Made by a program: the position numbers and the translations under genes. From a virus, in IMG/VR virus record IMGVR_UViG_3300044712_002217, positions 1 through 54,716 of that record: DNA of 54,716 nucleotides; one strand, written 5' to 3'. Position 1 is the stretch's first letter, and each line of letters opens with the position of its first letter. Positions 1 through 7,019 of the stretch are shown piece by piece. Below the pieces are notes generated by a model. It made no database searches. It was not told where the DNA came from and was given only the letters and a program-made list of their open reading frames with translations.

Positions 1-2015
1 CTCAATCTCATTTCAACGTTGAGCAAAAGATTGGTTCTCAGCTTGAAAAAGATTTGGACAATCGAAGTTCTTGGTTTGATAAAATTAAAAAATCTATTGA
101 ATCTTTAGGCCTAACCTCCATTTATAATGCCAACTTTCAGCAAGAAAAAAATATTAACAACACCACCTACCTAGAGTGCTGGAGAAAATTGTGCGATACA
201 TACTCCTCGGAAATTTTTCAGCCATCTAATCTTTTGAACTACGAGATAAAATATCTTTCCTTTTTAAATCAAAATGATCAATACAAAGATCAGATCAAAG
301 AGCTTGAAGCTGTTGGAAAAGTTTCGGCAGAAGCTTTGAACTTGAACCTTTGCGACAGATGGAAAGAGTTCATCCCAGAACTTAAAAAAATTATTTCCTC
401 ATGTTTTTTAACAGGTGGAGCGGTTGCAAAAATATATTTTGACCCGACCTTAAGAAGGCCCACAATTAGACTAATAGAACCTGAAAACTTTATTATTGAC
501 CCAAACTCCACGGCAATTGAAACCGCTGAACAGGTGTCGCATATTTTTGAAATTGATCAATTTCAGCTGGATGAGCTTCAACGCAATAAAATTTACCTTG
601 ATATTGAGTTAATTCCAAACACAGATATAGAAACTGGCAGCGCAGGCTCTGTAAATCGCGAACGCGAAAACATAAGCAATGTTAAACGACCCACAATAGA
701 TGACAATACAAGGCGTTATAAAATTTGCGAGACAATTTTTATGGCATTTCCACGAGAGATGGGAGATGAATTTGGTCATAAAATTTCAGGAGGCTGCAAA
801 ATGCCTTACAAAACCCACTTTCAAATCGGATCAAACACTGCGCTCATGAGAAAACGGTGCTGGTATCCTAAGGCAGAAGAAGTTCGTAAAAAAACCGATA
901 TGATTAAATTTACATATGTTCAATCGATGAATTTTTGGGGTCTTGGGTTGATTCACTTGCTTGAAAACCTTCATAAAAATGCCAATAACGTTCAAAGCAA
1001 CCTTGATAAAGCTTTAAATATTGCTTATAGCCCAACAGCCATCATGGGGTCAACGTTTCCAATTGAGCAGTCTTCAATTACCGTAACTCCTGGGGAGTTA
1101 AAGCAAATCAACACTATGAATCCCAGCGAAATGTTCCACAAGTTTGATTTTCCTATCCCCACACCAATTTTTACTGAATATCTTGCGAATATCGAACAAA
1201 AAATGCGAGGAATTAGCTCAATTTCGCAAATTAAAATGGAAACGTTGCCAGCAAATATCAAAGGTTCGGTTTTACTTTCTCTTCTAATGGAGGATTCAAA
1301 AAGTATGTCAGCCGTGATGCGTCAGATGATAAGCAGCCTTAACGAAATGTTCGAAATCGTTAAACAGTTTATGATTAATGAGATGGGCGAACGATTTTTT
1401 ATCAATCGTGACTTTAAGATTAAAAACAAAGATATTTTTAAGGATATAATCGAGTTTAAATCAACCGCTGATCCCAATTATTCAAACTCTGCAATGCAGG
1501 TGATTTTATATCAAACCATATTTGAATACGCCCAGCCCCACCCTGAGCTATTTAAGATGGATGAACTTTATCGAAGGTTTTTATCCACCTTAAAAATCAA
1601 CAATATTGATGATATTTTGTTCACCAAAGATGAGTTGGCTCAACAAGCGCAGCAAGCGCAACAAGCCCAACAGGCTCAAATGCAGCAAGAGCAGCAGCAA
1701 GCTCAAGCTCAGGCTCAAGCTCAGCAAGAACAAACGTCGCTTATTGCAAAAGAGCTTGAAATTAATAATAACAAGAATCTTATGGACGCAGAGATTAAGA
1801 AACTGACCCTAGCAACCAATAAAGAGCTTGAGGCATTAAAAATTAACAAAGAAGAAATAAGAGATGATGCAGATATTGAAACACAACGATTAATCGAGGA
1901 GGAGCGCAAGCGCGAGACAATTATGAACTTTATGTTAAAGGTGAAAGAGCTAGAGCTGAAGTATGGTCAGTCGGTTGGAGTTAACCCTGAGAGTTTGATT
2001 AATAGTAATACTTGA
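1..2015 (+). CDS. Portal protein (3' part; gene wraps the window ends)
   Basis: This is the bulk of a podovirus-type portal protein, the dodecameric ring through which DNA is packaged and ejected. The frame is open from base 3 and joins the ATG at 54625 when the 19-base terminal overlap is collapsed, giving 695 aa. The TTG at 54 is therefore an internal codon, not the start. Portal-like features are an early region followed by a segment with FIIDPNST, EQVSHIFEID and a long helical core. The C-terminus is Gln/Ala-rich and then charged and coiled-coil-like. Length and position, divergent from the GroES-like and scaffold genes, fit a P22-like portal. The assignment rests on recalled family resemblance and context. 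Two hairpin terminators follow. Confidence 0.8.
   Translation, partial: QSHFNVEQKIGSQLEKDLDNRSSWFDKIKKSIESLGLTSIYNANFQQEKNINNTTYLECWRKLCDTYSSEIFQPSNLLNYEIKYLSFLNQNDQYKDQIKELEAVGKVSAEALNLNLCDRWKEFIPELKKIISSCFLTGGAVAKIYFDPTLRRPTIRLIEPENFIIDPNSTAIETAEQVSHIFEIDQFQLDELQRNKIYLDIELIPNTDIETGSAGSVNRERENISNVKRPTIDDNTRRYKICETIFMAFPREMGDEFGHKISGGCKMPYKTHFQIGSNTALMRKRCWYPKAEEVRKKTDMIKFTYVQSMNFWGLGLIHLLENLHKNANNVQSNLDKALNIAYSPTAIMGSTFPIEQSSITVTPGELKQINTMNPSEMFHKFDFPIPTPIFTEYLANIEQKMRGISSISQIKMETLPANIKGSVLLSLLMEDSKSMSAVMRQMISSLNEMFEIVKQFMINEMGERFFINRDFKIKNKDIFKDIIEFKSTADPNYSNSAMQVILYQTIFEYAQPHPELFKMDELYRRFLSTLKINNIDDILFTKDELAQQAQQAQQAQQAQMQQEQQQAQAQAQAQQEQTSLIAKELEINNNKNLMDAEIKKLTLATNKELEALKINKEEIRDDADIETQRLIEEERKRETIMNFMLKVKELELKYGQSVGVNPESLINSNT
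1641..1733 (+). repeat. Gln/Ala-rich codon repeat in the portal gene
   Basis: Tandem CAA/CAG and GCN codons encode a QQA-type run followed by QA pairs near the portal C-terminus. Low-complexity Gln/Ala stretches at portal C-termini often lead into a helical barrel. The repeat could vary in copy number by slippage. Confidence 0.7.
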
Positions 2016-2089
2016 TTAGATGATAAATTTGTTATACCCTGAACAAGGTAAATATGACTATAATAACATTGTATTTATCCTTTTTCGTC

Positions 2090-2127
2090 TAAAGCCAGGG
2101 GTCGATGGCTGTCTACCTCTGGCTTTA
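2090..2127 (+). terminator. Hairpin downstream of portal gene
   Basis: TAAAGCCAG at 2090-2098 pairs with CTGGCTTTA at 2119-2127, extended inward by a wobble and two G-C pairs. There is no strong T-tract, so it may act together with the next hairpin. Confidence 0.6.
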
Positions 2128-2150
2128 AATGAAAGTGCAATAATTTGATA

Positions 2151-2187
2151 AAAACGCCCTTTCCTCTTCTGTTTGGGGCGTTTTTTT
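2151..2187 (+). terminator. Intrinsic terminator after portal
   Basis: AAAACGCCC (2151-2159) pairs with GGGCGTTTT (2176-2184), followed by a run of seven T. It has the classic intrinsic form. The A-run on the left would let it also stop leftward transcription from the gene at 2201. Confidence 0.85.
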
Positions 2188-2200
2188 AGTTTTTTCAAAC

Positions 2201-2566
2201 TTAAGCTAATTTCTTTAATCGTTCAATCTCGATTAATTTTATATAATGCTCTGAAGAATTTAGCTCTAAAAACGTCTCTGCCCTATCGGGAGGGCTTTTA
2301 ACAAACGAAGGTTTTACTTTTAATTCCCCAAAAATTTCAACCTCACACCCGTCCATACCCATATTTTCATGGATAAAGGTTTGTATTTTAGGATCAACGA
2401 TATATACTGGAAATATTGGAAAATATATCTGAGGTGTATGCCTTTCGCTTGTATTCTGCTCTTCAAAAATAACGTGAACGAGGATTTTTTTTAAACCATC
2501 TTTCCCATACTTGGTATAATAAAGTGGTTCTATAAGCAACTTGCCTTTTAATGTCAAATTAATCAT
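2201..2566 (-). CDS. Hypothetical protein, possible OB-fold ssDNA-binding protein
   Basis: A 121-aa protein beginning MINLTLKGKL, rich in alternating beta-strand-like segments, with a motif near residues 79-91 (GELKVKPSF) and a charged helical end (IERLKKLA). The pattern is loosely reminiscent of small OB-fold single-strand-binding proteins, but I see no diagnostic residues, so that is a guess. It is transcribed leftward, divergent from the 2699 gene. A G-rich stretch precedes the ATG and could serve as ribosome binding site. It lies next to the lysogeny and replication block, which would suit a DNA-transaction role. Confidence 0.6.
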   Translation of the reverse strand: MINLTLKGKLLIEPLYYTKYGKDGLKKILVHVIFEEQNTSERHTPQIYFPIFPVYIVDPKIQTFIHENMGMDGCEVEIFGELKVKPSFVKSPPDRAETFLELNSSEHYIKLIEIERLKKLA

Positions 2567-2637
2567 AATTTTTGCCCCATCCCCTGCTTAATAACAATTA
2601 TGTGACAAATTTGCAACACAATTTTAATAATTTAAGA

Positions 2638-2665
2638 TTGCGGGCTAAATATAAGGTGCTATACT
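2638..2665 (+). promoter_or_regulatory. Promoter for the 2699-3650 gene pair
   Basis: TTGCGG at 2638 and TATACT at 2660 are separated by 16 bases. The -10 is preceded by GC, giving GCTATACTT, an element also seen at 8767 and 10684. AAAGG lies about 9 bases before the ATG at 2699. Confidence 0.55.
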
Positions 2666-2698
2666 TCTCATATAATATCTAAACAAAGGTTTAAATTA

Positions 2699-3340
2699 AT
2701 GACAATGAATCCCCAAAGCCCCCTTGAAGCGGTTCCCCCAAAAGGGTTTTTAAGCGATATCCTAGCTGATGAAGAGAAATTCCTTGAAGAAAAAAGAAAT
2801 AAGCTTAAACCAAAGGCAAAAATTGAAACTATTGAAATTGAATCTCCCAAAATATCTGATCCTGAGGTTGAGCAAACAATTTCATCACTTGACTTGAATC
2901 AAGGAGAACGGGATGAGTTGTTTGATATTTTGAACTCCCCTCCATATTATTATGTTTTTTCTGATATCCCAAAAATCTTGATCCCTCCCTTTGCAAATGT
3001 AAAGAAGATCTATTTTGGATCAAAAATGATTGACACTGCTCGAACTATGCCAAATGGTATTTCTCAACCAATAAAGATACACAAAATGTTTATTGCATTG
3101 TTGATTGATCCTCCCAAATATGAGGATATCTTGAAATCTAACCAATCTACTGCTCATGAAAATAGCTTTGGGTTTAACTTAACCCAAGAATGCTATTACC
3201 GATGGAATTTAACCATTCAAAACAACGAGGAGTACAGGAATTACCTATATAAATGTGAAAGTTTTGGGATTAAGTTTGTTATGAATTACAGTGATTTCAA
3301 TATCGTTAATCTGTTGGAAACTGATGTCCGAGAAGTCTAA
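2699..3340 (+). CDS. Hypothetical protein, 213 aa
   Basis: I do not recognise this protein. The first 60 residues are charged and probably disordered (Lys/Glu-rich, LEEKRNKLKPKAKIE). The remainder looks globular, with aromatic-rich segments such as PPYYYVFSDIPKILIPP. A ribosome binding site (AAAGG) and a good promoter precede it. The end overlaps the start of the 3324 gene by 17 bases, so the two are probably co-translated. Position between portal and integrase is consistent with an early or regulatory gene, or a packaging-associated one. No helix-turn-helix is evident by eye. Confidence 0.7.
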   Translation: MTMNPQSPLEAVPPKGFLSDILADEEKFLEEKRNKLKPKAKIETIEIESPKISDPEVEQTISSLDLNQGERDELFDILNSPPYYYVFSDIPKILIPPFANVKKIYFGSKMIDTARTMPNGISQPIKIHKMFIALLIDPPKYEDILKSNQSTAHENSFGFNLTQECYYRWNLTIQNNEEYRNYLYKCESFGIKFVMNYSDFNIVNLLETDVREV

Positions 3341-3650
3341 ACGTAGGGTTGGTAGGCCAAAGGTTATAACAACCGATTATAACCTTTTGGCTGAAATTGA
3401 AGACATAAACAATATCCCAGACGTTGCTACAAAAGTTCTAAAGGCCCTAGGAAACGGAAGTATTACACTCTATTCTGCTGAAAAAATGCTAGGGCTTTTA
3501 AGAACGGCAAACGCTATATCTTTCTCGTCCCTAAGTCAAGACATGAAGCAAAAGTATAAAATCATAACTCAAGTTTCAGAGATGATAAAGAGAGACACAT
3601 TGCCTGCCTTGAAAACTATTGAAATTGAAGACGAAGAATATGAAGACTAA
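3324..3650 (+). CDS. Small basic protein with AT-hook-like start; possible DNA-binding protein
   Basis: A 108-aa protein beginning MSEKSKRRVGRPK. The KRRVGRPK segment resembles an AT-hook core (GRP flanked by basic residues). The rest is mostly helical, with an acidic tail (IEDEEYED). The chosen start at 3324 lies inside the end of the preceding gene; the longer frame from 3291 begins with an unlikely hydrophobic extension. A small DNA-binding protein with a basic N-terminus and helical core could be a small terminase subunit, which I did not find elsewhere, or a transcriptional regulator. Neither role is proven. A terminator follows immediately. Confidence 0.65.
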   Translation: MSEKSKRRVGRPKVITTDYNLLAEIEDINNIPDVATKVLKALGNGSITLYSAEKMLGLLRTANAISFSSLSQDMKQKYKIITQVSEMIKRDTLPALKTIEIEDEEYED

Positions 3651-3669
3651 AAGGGCTTAACGCCCTTTT
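3649..3669. terminator. Bidirectional terminator
   Basis: AAAAGGGC (3649-3656) pairs with GCCCTTTT (3662-3669) around a five-base loop. It lies between the convergent genes ending at 3650 and 3702 and can serve both. Confidence 0.8.
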
Positions 3670-3701
3670 AATCATTTCACTGAGCTAAATTGCTCAATTC
3701 A

Positions 3702-4025
3702 TTAACGAAAAATTTTAGTTACGGTTTTTTTCATTTCAATTTGAGGATTGCCGTAGTTAATTTTTTTGAAAGAACTACTTTCTCCCTCATTGAAATAATC
3801 TCCGGGTGCATTTTTAATGATTGGACCATTGTCAGCAATCCAGTCATACGTTCTACTCCCAGCTTTCATAAAGTTTTCACCACCCTCAGGCAAGAATTCA
3901 ATCTTTTTTGAACCCATGTGCATCTCTCTTTCCAAATCCATGCGCCGAGAGCTCAAGAGTTCTTGCAAGGATGGACCCATGCAAGTTCCACCAATAGTAT
4001 CCCAATCGTTAGAAAATTTTTCCAT
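3702..4025 (-). CDS. Hypothetical protein, 107 aa
   Basis: Unrecognised soluble protein starting MEKFSNDWDTIGG, with no membrane segment and a basic C-terminus (MKKTVTKIFR). A promoter lies just upstream (TTGGTG, 17 bases, TATAAT on the minus strand), giving a short leader. It converges on the 3324 gene and diverges from the integrase. A single small gene with its own promoter next to an integrase is a typical place for an excisionase, repressor or lysogenic-conversion gene. The sequence itself does not choose among these. Confidence 0.65.
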   Translation of the reverse strand: MEKFSNDWDTIGGTCMGPSLQELLSSRRMDLEREMHMGSKKIEFLPEGGENFMKAGSRTYDWIADNGPIIKNAPGDYFNEGESSSFKKINYGNPQIEMKKTVTKIFR

Positions 4026-4054
4026 TTTTATACCTATTTTTTATTGTATGATTA

Positions 4055-4083
4055 ATTATAACAAACAATCTATACTACACCAA
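4055..4083 (-). promoter_or_regulatory. Promoter for the 3702-4025 gene
   Basis: On the minus strand, TTGGTG (complement of 4078-4083) and TATAAT (complement of 4055-4060) are 17 bases apart, about 30 bases before the ATG. Confidence 0.55.
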
Positions 4084-4140
4084 AGAATATCTTATGTTTT
4101 AAACTCATCCAACCCTATAAAAATTCCCTTGAAATCAATC

Positions 4141-4157
4141 GGTTACAAAACGTAACC
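4141..4157. promoter_or_regulatory. Inverted repeat upstream of integrase, operator-like
   Basis: GGTTAC, five bases, GTAACC. It lies about 50 bases before the integrase ATG, where a regulator of integrase expression could bind. The remaining 4026-4205 stretch is AT-rich and I see no gene in it. Confidence 0.4.
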
Positions 4158-4205
4158 TGTTCCTAACAATAGTGCTTTTAAAATAAATAATAATAAGGTG
4201 ATTTT

Positions 4206-5378
4206 ATGCTTTCTGACTCAAAGATTAAGAATTCTAAACCCCTAGAGCGACCCTACAAAATCAGCGATTCTGGGGGTCTATATATCCATATTCATACGAA
4301 TGGTTCAAAGTACTGGAGGATGAAATATCGATTTTCAGGCAAGGAAAGACTCCTTTCTTTAGGGATTTACCCTTCTGTTTCGCTCCAAGAAGCCCGAGAA
4401 AAACGCGACCAAGCCAAAAAAATGCTTAATAACAAAAGCGACCCCTCCGAATTAAAAAAAAGACTTAAGTCAAACATAGAGGGCCTCTATGGTAATACCT
4501 TTGAGGTAATAGCCAAAGAATGGATTCAAACAAAAAAAACTGAATGGTCGAATGCTCATTTTATTGCAGTAAAAAAAATACTTGAGGCGAATGTATTCGG
4601 ATTACTCGGAAAAATCCCCATAGATAAAATTACTGCGCCTGAATTATTATCGATGCTTAGAAAAGTGGAGGAGCGTGAGGCTTATTATTTAACAAAAAGG
4701 CTTTTGTTTACATGTGGGCAGGTTTTTAGGTACGCAATCGCTACTGGACGAGCAGAACATAATCCTGCCCCTGATTTGAGAGGAGCTTTGATAGGTCAAA
4801 AAAAGAACCATTTCAAATATTTATCTGAAGATGATTTAAAAAGCTTTAAGGCATGTCTTGAGGGAAGCACGTTAAATTTACAACTAAAATTGGCTATAAG
4901 ATTATTACAACTTACGTTTGTAAGGTCAAACGAACTCATTTTAGCAAAATGGAACGAGATTAGCTTTGAAAAAAAAGAATGGAGAATTCCAGCAGTGCGC
5001 ATGAAAAGGGGCGAGCAATTAATTGTCCCCCTGTCTACCCAATCTTTAGAAGTTTTGGAACAGTTAAAAGACATATCAAGATCGGATGAGTTTATATTTC
5101 CTGGCTTTAGAAGCCCAATAAAACCAATGTCTTCTAAGTCCATTTTAAAAGCATTTTATAGCTTAGGCTTAAAATCAAAAACTACCCCTCATGGATTAAG
5201 AGGGTCTGCTTCTACGATTTTGAATGAGAATGGATTTAGAGCAGAAGTTATAGAATATCAGTTATCTCACTCTGAAAAAAACAAGGTAAGAGCCGCCTAT
5301 AACCACGCACAATATTTACCTGAACGAAAAGCTATGATGCAGTGGTGGGGAGATTTTTTAGAGAAGTTATCTGGCTAA
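4206..5378 (+). CDS. int: P4-type tyrosine integrase
   Basis: A 390-aa site-specific recombinase of the P4/DUF4102 integrase type, which inserts the phage genome into the host chromosome, commonly at a tRNA gene. The N-terminal arm-binding region (about 1-90) has the family signature DSGGLYIHI, YRFSGKERLLSLGIYP and LQEAREKRDQAK. The core-binding region is at about 95-190. The catalytic domain has R240 (TFVRSNEL), H329xxR332 (HGLRG), H355 (LSHSEKN) and the probable nucleophile Y370 in YNHAQYLPER, then the family ending MMQWW. Length is normal and all catalytic residues are present. AAGG precedes the ATG. It shows that the phage is, or was, temperate. Confidence 0.95.
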   Translation: MLSDSKIKNSKPLERPYKISDSGGLYIHIHTNGSKYWRMKYRFSGKERLLSLGIYPSVSLQEAREKRDQAKKMLNNKSDPSELKKRLKSNIEGLYGNTFEVIAKEWIQTKKTEWSNAHFIAVKKILEANVFGLLGKIPIDKITAPELLSMLRKVEEREAYYLTKRLLFTCGQVFRYAIATGRAEHNPAPDLRGALIGQKKNHFKYLSEDDLKSFKACLEGSTLNLQLKLAIRLLQLTFVRSNELILAKWNEISFEKKEWRIPAVRMKRGEQLIVPLSTQSLEVLEQLKDISRSDEFIFPGFRSPIKPMSSKSILKAFYSLGLKSKTTPHGLRGSASTILNENGFRAEVIEYQLSHSEKNKVRAAYNHAQYLPERKAMMQWWGDFLEKLSG

Positions 5379-5421
5379 GAACTTTTACACACAAGTTAAT
5401 CATCCCATGAACTTAGCCAGA
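5370..5421 (+). terminator. Long-loop inverted repeat at the integrase stop codon
   Basis: TCTGGCTAAG (5370-5379, containing the stop codon) is repeated inverted as CTTAGCCAGA (5412-5421), with 32 bases between. The loop is too long for a standard terminator. It may be an RNA-processing or recombination-related dyad. Confidence 0.35.
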
Positions 5422-5465
5422 CACTAAAAGTTAAGCATTTTAGCCCTCAAAAGCAACAAAAAAAA

Positions 5466-5561
5466 TTGGGGGTATTTTTGGGGGTATAAAAAATAACGAA
5501 AAAAACAAGAGGTTCTTGTTTACTGCTTTAAATGCTAGAAAGGACGTTTCAAGGGGGTATT
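5466..5561. other. GGGGGTAT repeats; candidate integrase arm sites / attP region
   Basis: TTGGGGGTAT occurs at 5466 and 5478 (12-base period), and GGGGGTAT again at 5553. Similar G-rich direct repeats are known beside att sites of P4-type integrases. The 236-base stretch 5379-5614 between integrase and initiator otherwise holds no convincing gene. The attachment core itself cannot be defined without the host junction. Confidence 0.45.
5503..5521. promoter_or_regulatory. Short perfect hairpin/dyad in the att region
   Basis: AAACAAGA, GGT, TCTTGTTT: an 8-bp perfect stem with a three-base loop. It could be a protein-binding dyad or the transcription end for the leftward initiator gene, which stops at 5615. 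Confidence 0.35.
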
Positions 5562-5614
5562 GGTCCTTTGTAGTTGAAATCAAGAATAAGTGGGTTCGAA
5601 AAGGGGTTTTAAAC

Positions 5615-6889
5615 CTAGAAGATTTGGTTAATGTATTTCTTTTTTTCTGAAGCGTGAATTTCGTCCCAATCGGTATATTGTTCGTCTTTCCAATATGTTG
5701 TTTCTTCACCCGATCTTTTTTCGTTGTTTAACGCTTCAATCATTCGGTTTTTAAAAACATTCACATGATATATCCTAAAATCTGGGGAAAAGAGTTTGGT
5801 CGCCAACCATTTAATAAAGGGGATTGAATACAACTCTCCTTTTTCACGTTTAACGGTAGATTGGATATCTTTAAGCAAAATCACATCATTAAGTCCCTTT
5901 TCGAGGGGGTAGCTCGTGGTTTTGAAGAGAGAGCCTGCAAAATTGATGAGTTGAGAGGTGTGATTAAACACCTTCACAATGCCATCCTTTTCCAAATCTA
6001 AGAAAATATCAGTGAGTTTGGCTTCAATTTCCTCTGGAGTTACGAGTTTGTTTTTGAAATAGAGGTTTGCCCGAATGCACTCGTATATTCTTGATCGGGT
6101 GTGTTTTTTGGAGTCGATAAAGTCACGAATTGTAAACATTTTCTTATATTTCCTAAAATCAAGGTTTTTCGCAGTATGCCACATATGCTTAATAATTATT
6201 AAATAATTATTATCTATATGTGTGGAATTTTGGCATTCATCATCCACAGAGTTAGTAATAGAGTTGTTCACAGCCTTATGTCTCTTGGGTTTTGTGTAAA
6301 ATACAGCAATTGACTTCAGATGATAGTTTTGGGTTAGCTTGCCATTGATAAGGATGGGGTATGGATCGACCAGATTCAGTTTTTGAAGGGTTTTTAAATA
6401 GGTATCAACAGTTTTACGATCAAGCCCAAGCTCTTTTGCAATAAAGTTAACACAATTTATAGCATTTTCTTTTCGATGGTTCAAAAATGCTAGCAACCCA
6501 AAAAGACCGACCTTTACATTTCGATTATAAAAAGGAATGGCATCAAGAGCTATAAAGGCTGACTCTTTGAACTTTTCATCAACTATTAGGGCGTATTTTC
6601 CATCAATAAGACGAATATAGCCCTTTTCGTGCAGGGATTTTAAGCCTTTTAGGAGTGCTTTTGAGGGAGTTTTAGAGCCAAAATCTGAATATTTTAAAGC
6701 TAGCGTTTCAACTTTAACAAACCTAAAAGATGCACATGAACTTTTTTTAGCATACACAAAGTGGGCTAGCATCAAGGAGCGTTCTTTATGTGTGATATTT
6801 TTATCACATATTAACGATAAAGGAGCAAACACGTATTTTCGTGTTTGACTTTGGTTAGTTTTTTGATTAGTATATCTTTGCAACAACAT
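5615..6889 (-). CDS. rep: Plasmid-type replication initiator with tandem winged helices
   Basis: About 424 aa when started at the ATG at 6889 (MLLQRYTNQ), which has AAAGG eight bases upstream; the open frame extends to 6922. Two helix-turn-helix/winged-helix segments are visible, about residues 59-99 (TPSKALLKGLKSLHEKGYI) and 148-175 (AKELGLDRKTVDTYLKTL). This tandem arrangement resembles theta-replication Rep initiators of plasmids and phage-plasmids. An AT-only dyad and two DnaA-box-like sequences lie inside the gene, in the low-complexity linker (NNYLIIIKH), as in initiators whose origin is internal. The gene has its own promoter. It would start replication of the circular form. The family call is from motif pattern only. 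Confidence 0.7.
   Translation of the reverse strand: MLLQRYTNQKTNQSQTRKYVFAPLSLICDKNITHKERSLMLAHFVYAKKSSCASFRFVKVETLALKYSDFGSKTPSKALLKGLKSLHEKGYIRLIDGKYALIVDEKFKESAFIALDAIPFYNRNVKVGLFGLLAFLNHRKENAINCVNFIAKELGLDRKTVDTYLKTLQKLNLVDPYPILINGKLTQNYHLKSIAVFYTKPKRHKAVNNSITNSVDDECQNSTHIDNNYLIIIKHMWHTAKNLDFRKYKKMFTIRDFIDSKKHTRSRIYECIRANLYFKNKLVTPEEIEAKLTDIFLDLEKDGIVKVFNHTSQLINFAGSLFKTTSYPLEKGLNDVILLKDIQSTVKREKGELYSIPFIKWLATKLFSPDFRIYHVNVFKNRMIEALNNEKRSGEETTYWKDEQYTDWDEIHASEKKKYINQIF
6180..6272. other. Candidate replication origin inside the rep gene
   Basis: A 43-base symmetric dyad (6180-6222): CACATAT, four bases, AATAATTATT, one base, AATAATTATT, four bases, ATATGTG. Bases 6189-6213 contain only A and T. 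Next to it are TCATCCACA (6240-6248) and TTGTTCACA (6264-6272), each one mismatch from a DnaA box. An AT-rich unwinding element beside DnaA-like sites, inside an initiator gene, is the layout of several phage and plasmid origins. Confidence 0.5.
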
Positions 6890-6921
6890 GGTACCTTTCT
6901 TTTGGAGTGATGTTTGAAACA

Positions 6922-6950
6922 AAGGTAGAACAAAGTTTAGATTTTTTCAA
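6922..6950 (-). promoter_or_regulatory. Promoter for rep
   Basis: On the minus strand TTGAAA (complement of 6945-6950) and TACCTT (complement of 6922-6927) are 17 bases apart, about 33 bases before the start at 6889. Confidence 0.5.
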
Positions 6951-6971
6951 GACTTTTTGTTAAATTTTTCG

Positions 6972-7002
6972 AAGCGCGCTCTCAACCATGGGGAGCGCGT
7001 TT
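6972..7002 (-). terminator. Hairpin after the terminase gene
   Basis: AAGCGCGCTC pairs with GAGCGCGTTT across an 11-base loop (one wobble). It follows the terminase stop by 17 bases. The downstream T-run on the minus strand is weak (CGAAAAATTT). Confidence 0.55.
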
Positions 7003-7019
7003 CACTTTTTAGAGCCCTT

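Noticed and set aside
1-19. Direct terminal repeat as a packaging feature
   Set aside because: Only 19 bases and inside the portal coding frame; far better explained as circular assembly overlap.
5590-5610. tRNA remnant around GGGTTCGAA near the att region
   Set aside because: The T-loop-like bases have no matching T-stem or acceptor stem on either side.
5440-5709. Leftward 89-aa frame overlapping the rep 3' end
   Set aside because: It overlaps the initiator in another frame and reads through the repeat region; low-complexity Phe/Lys composition.
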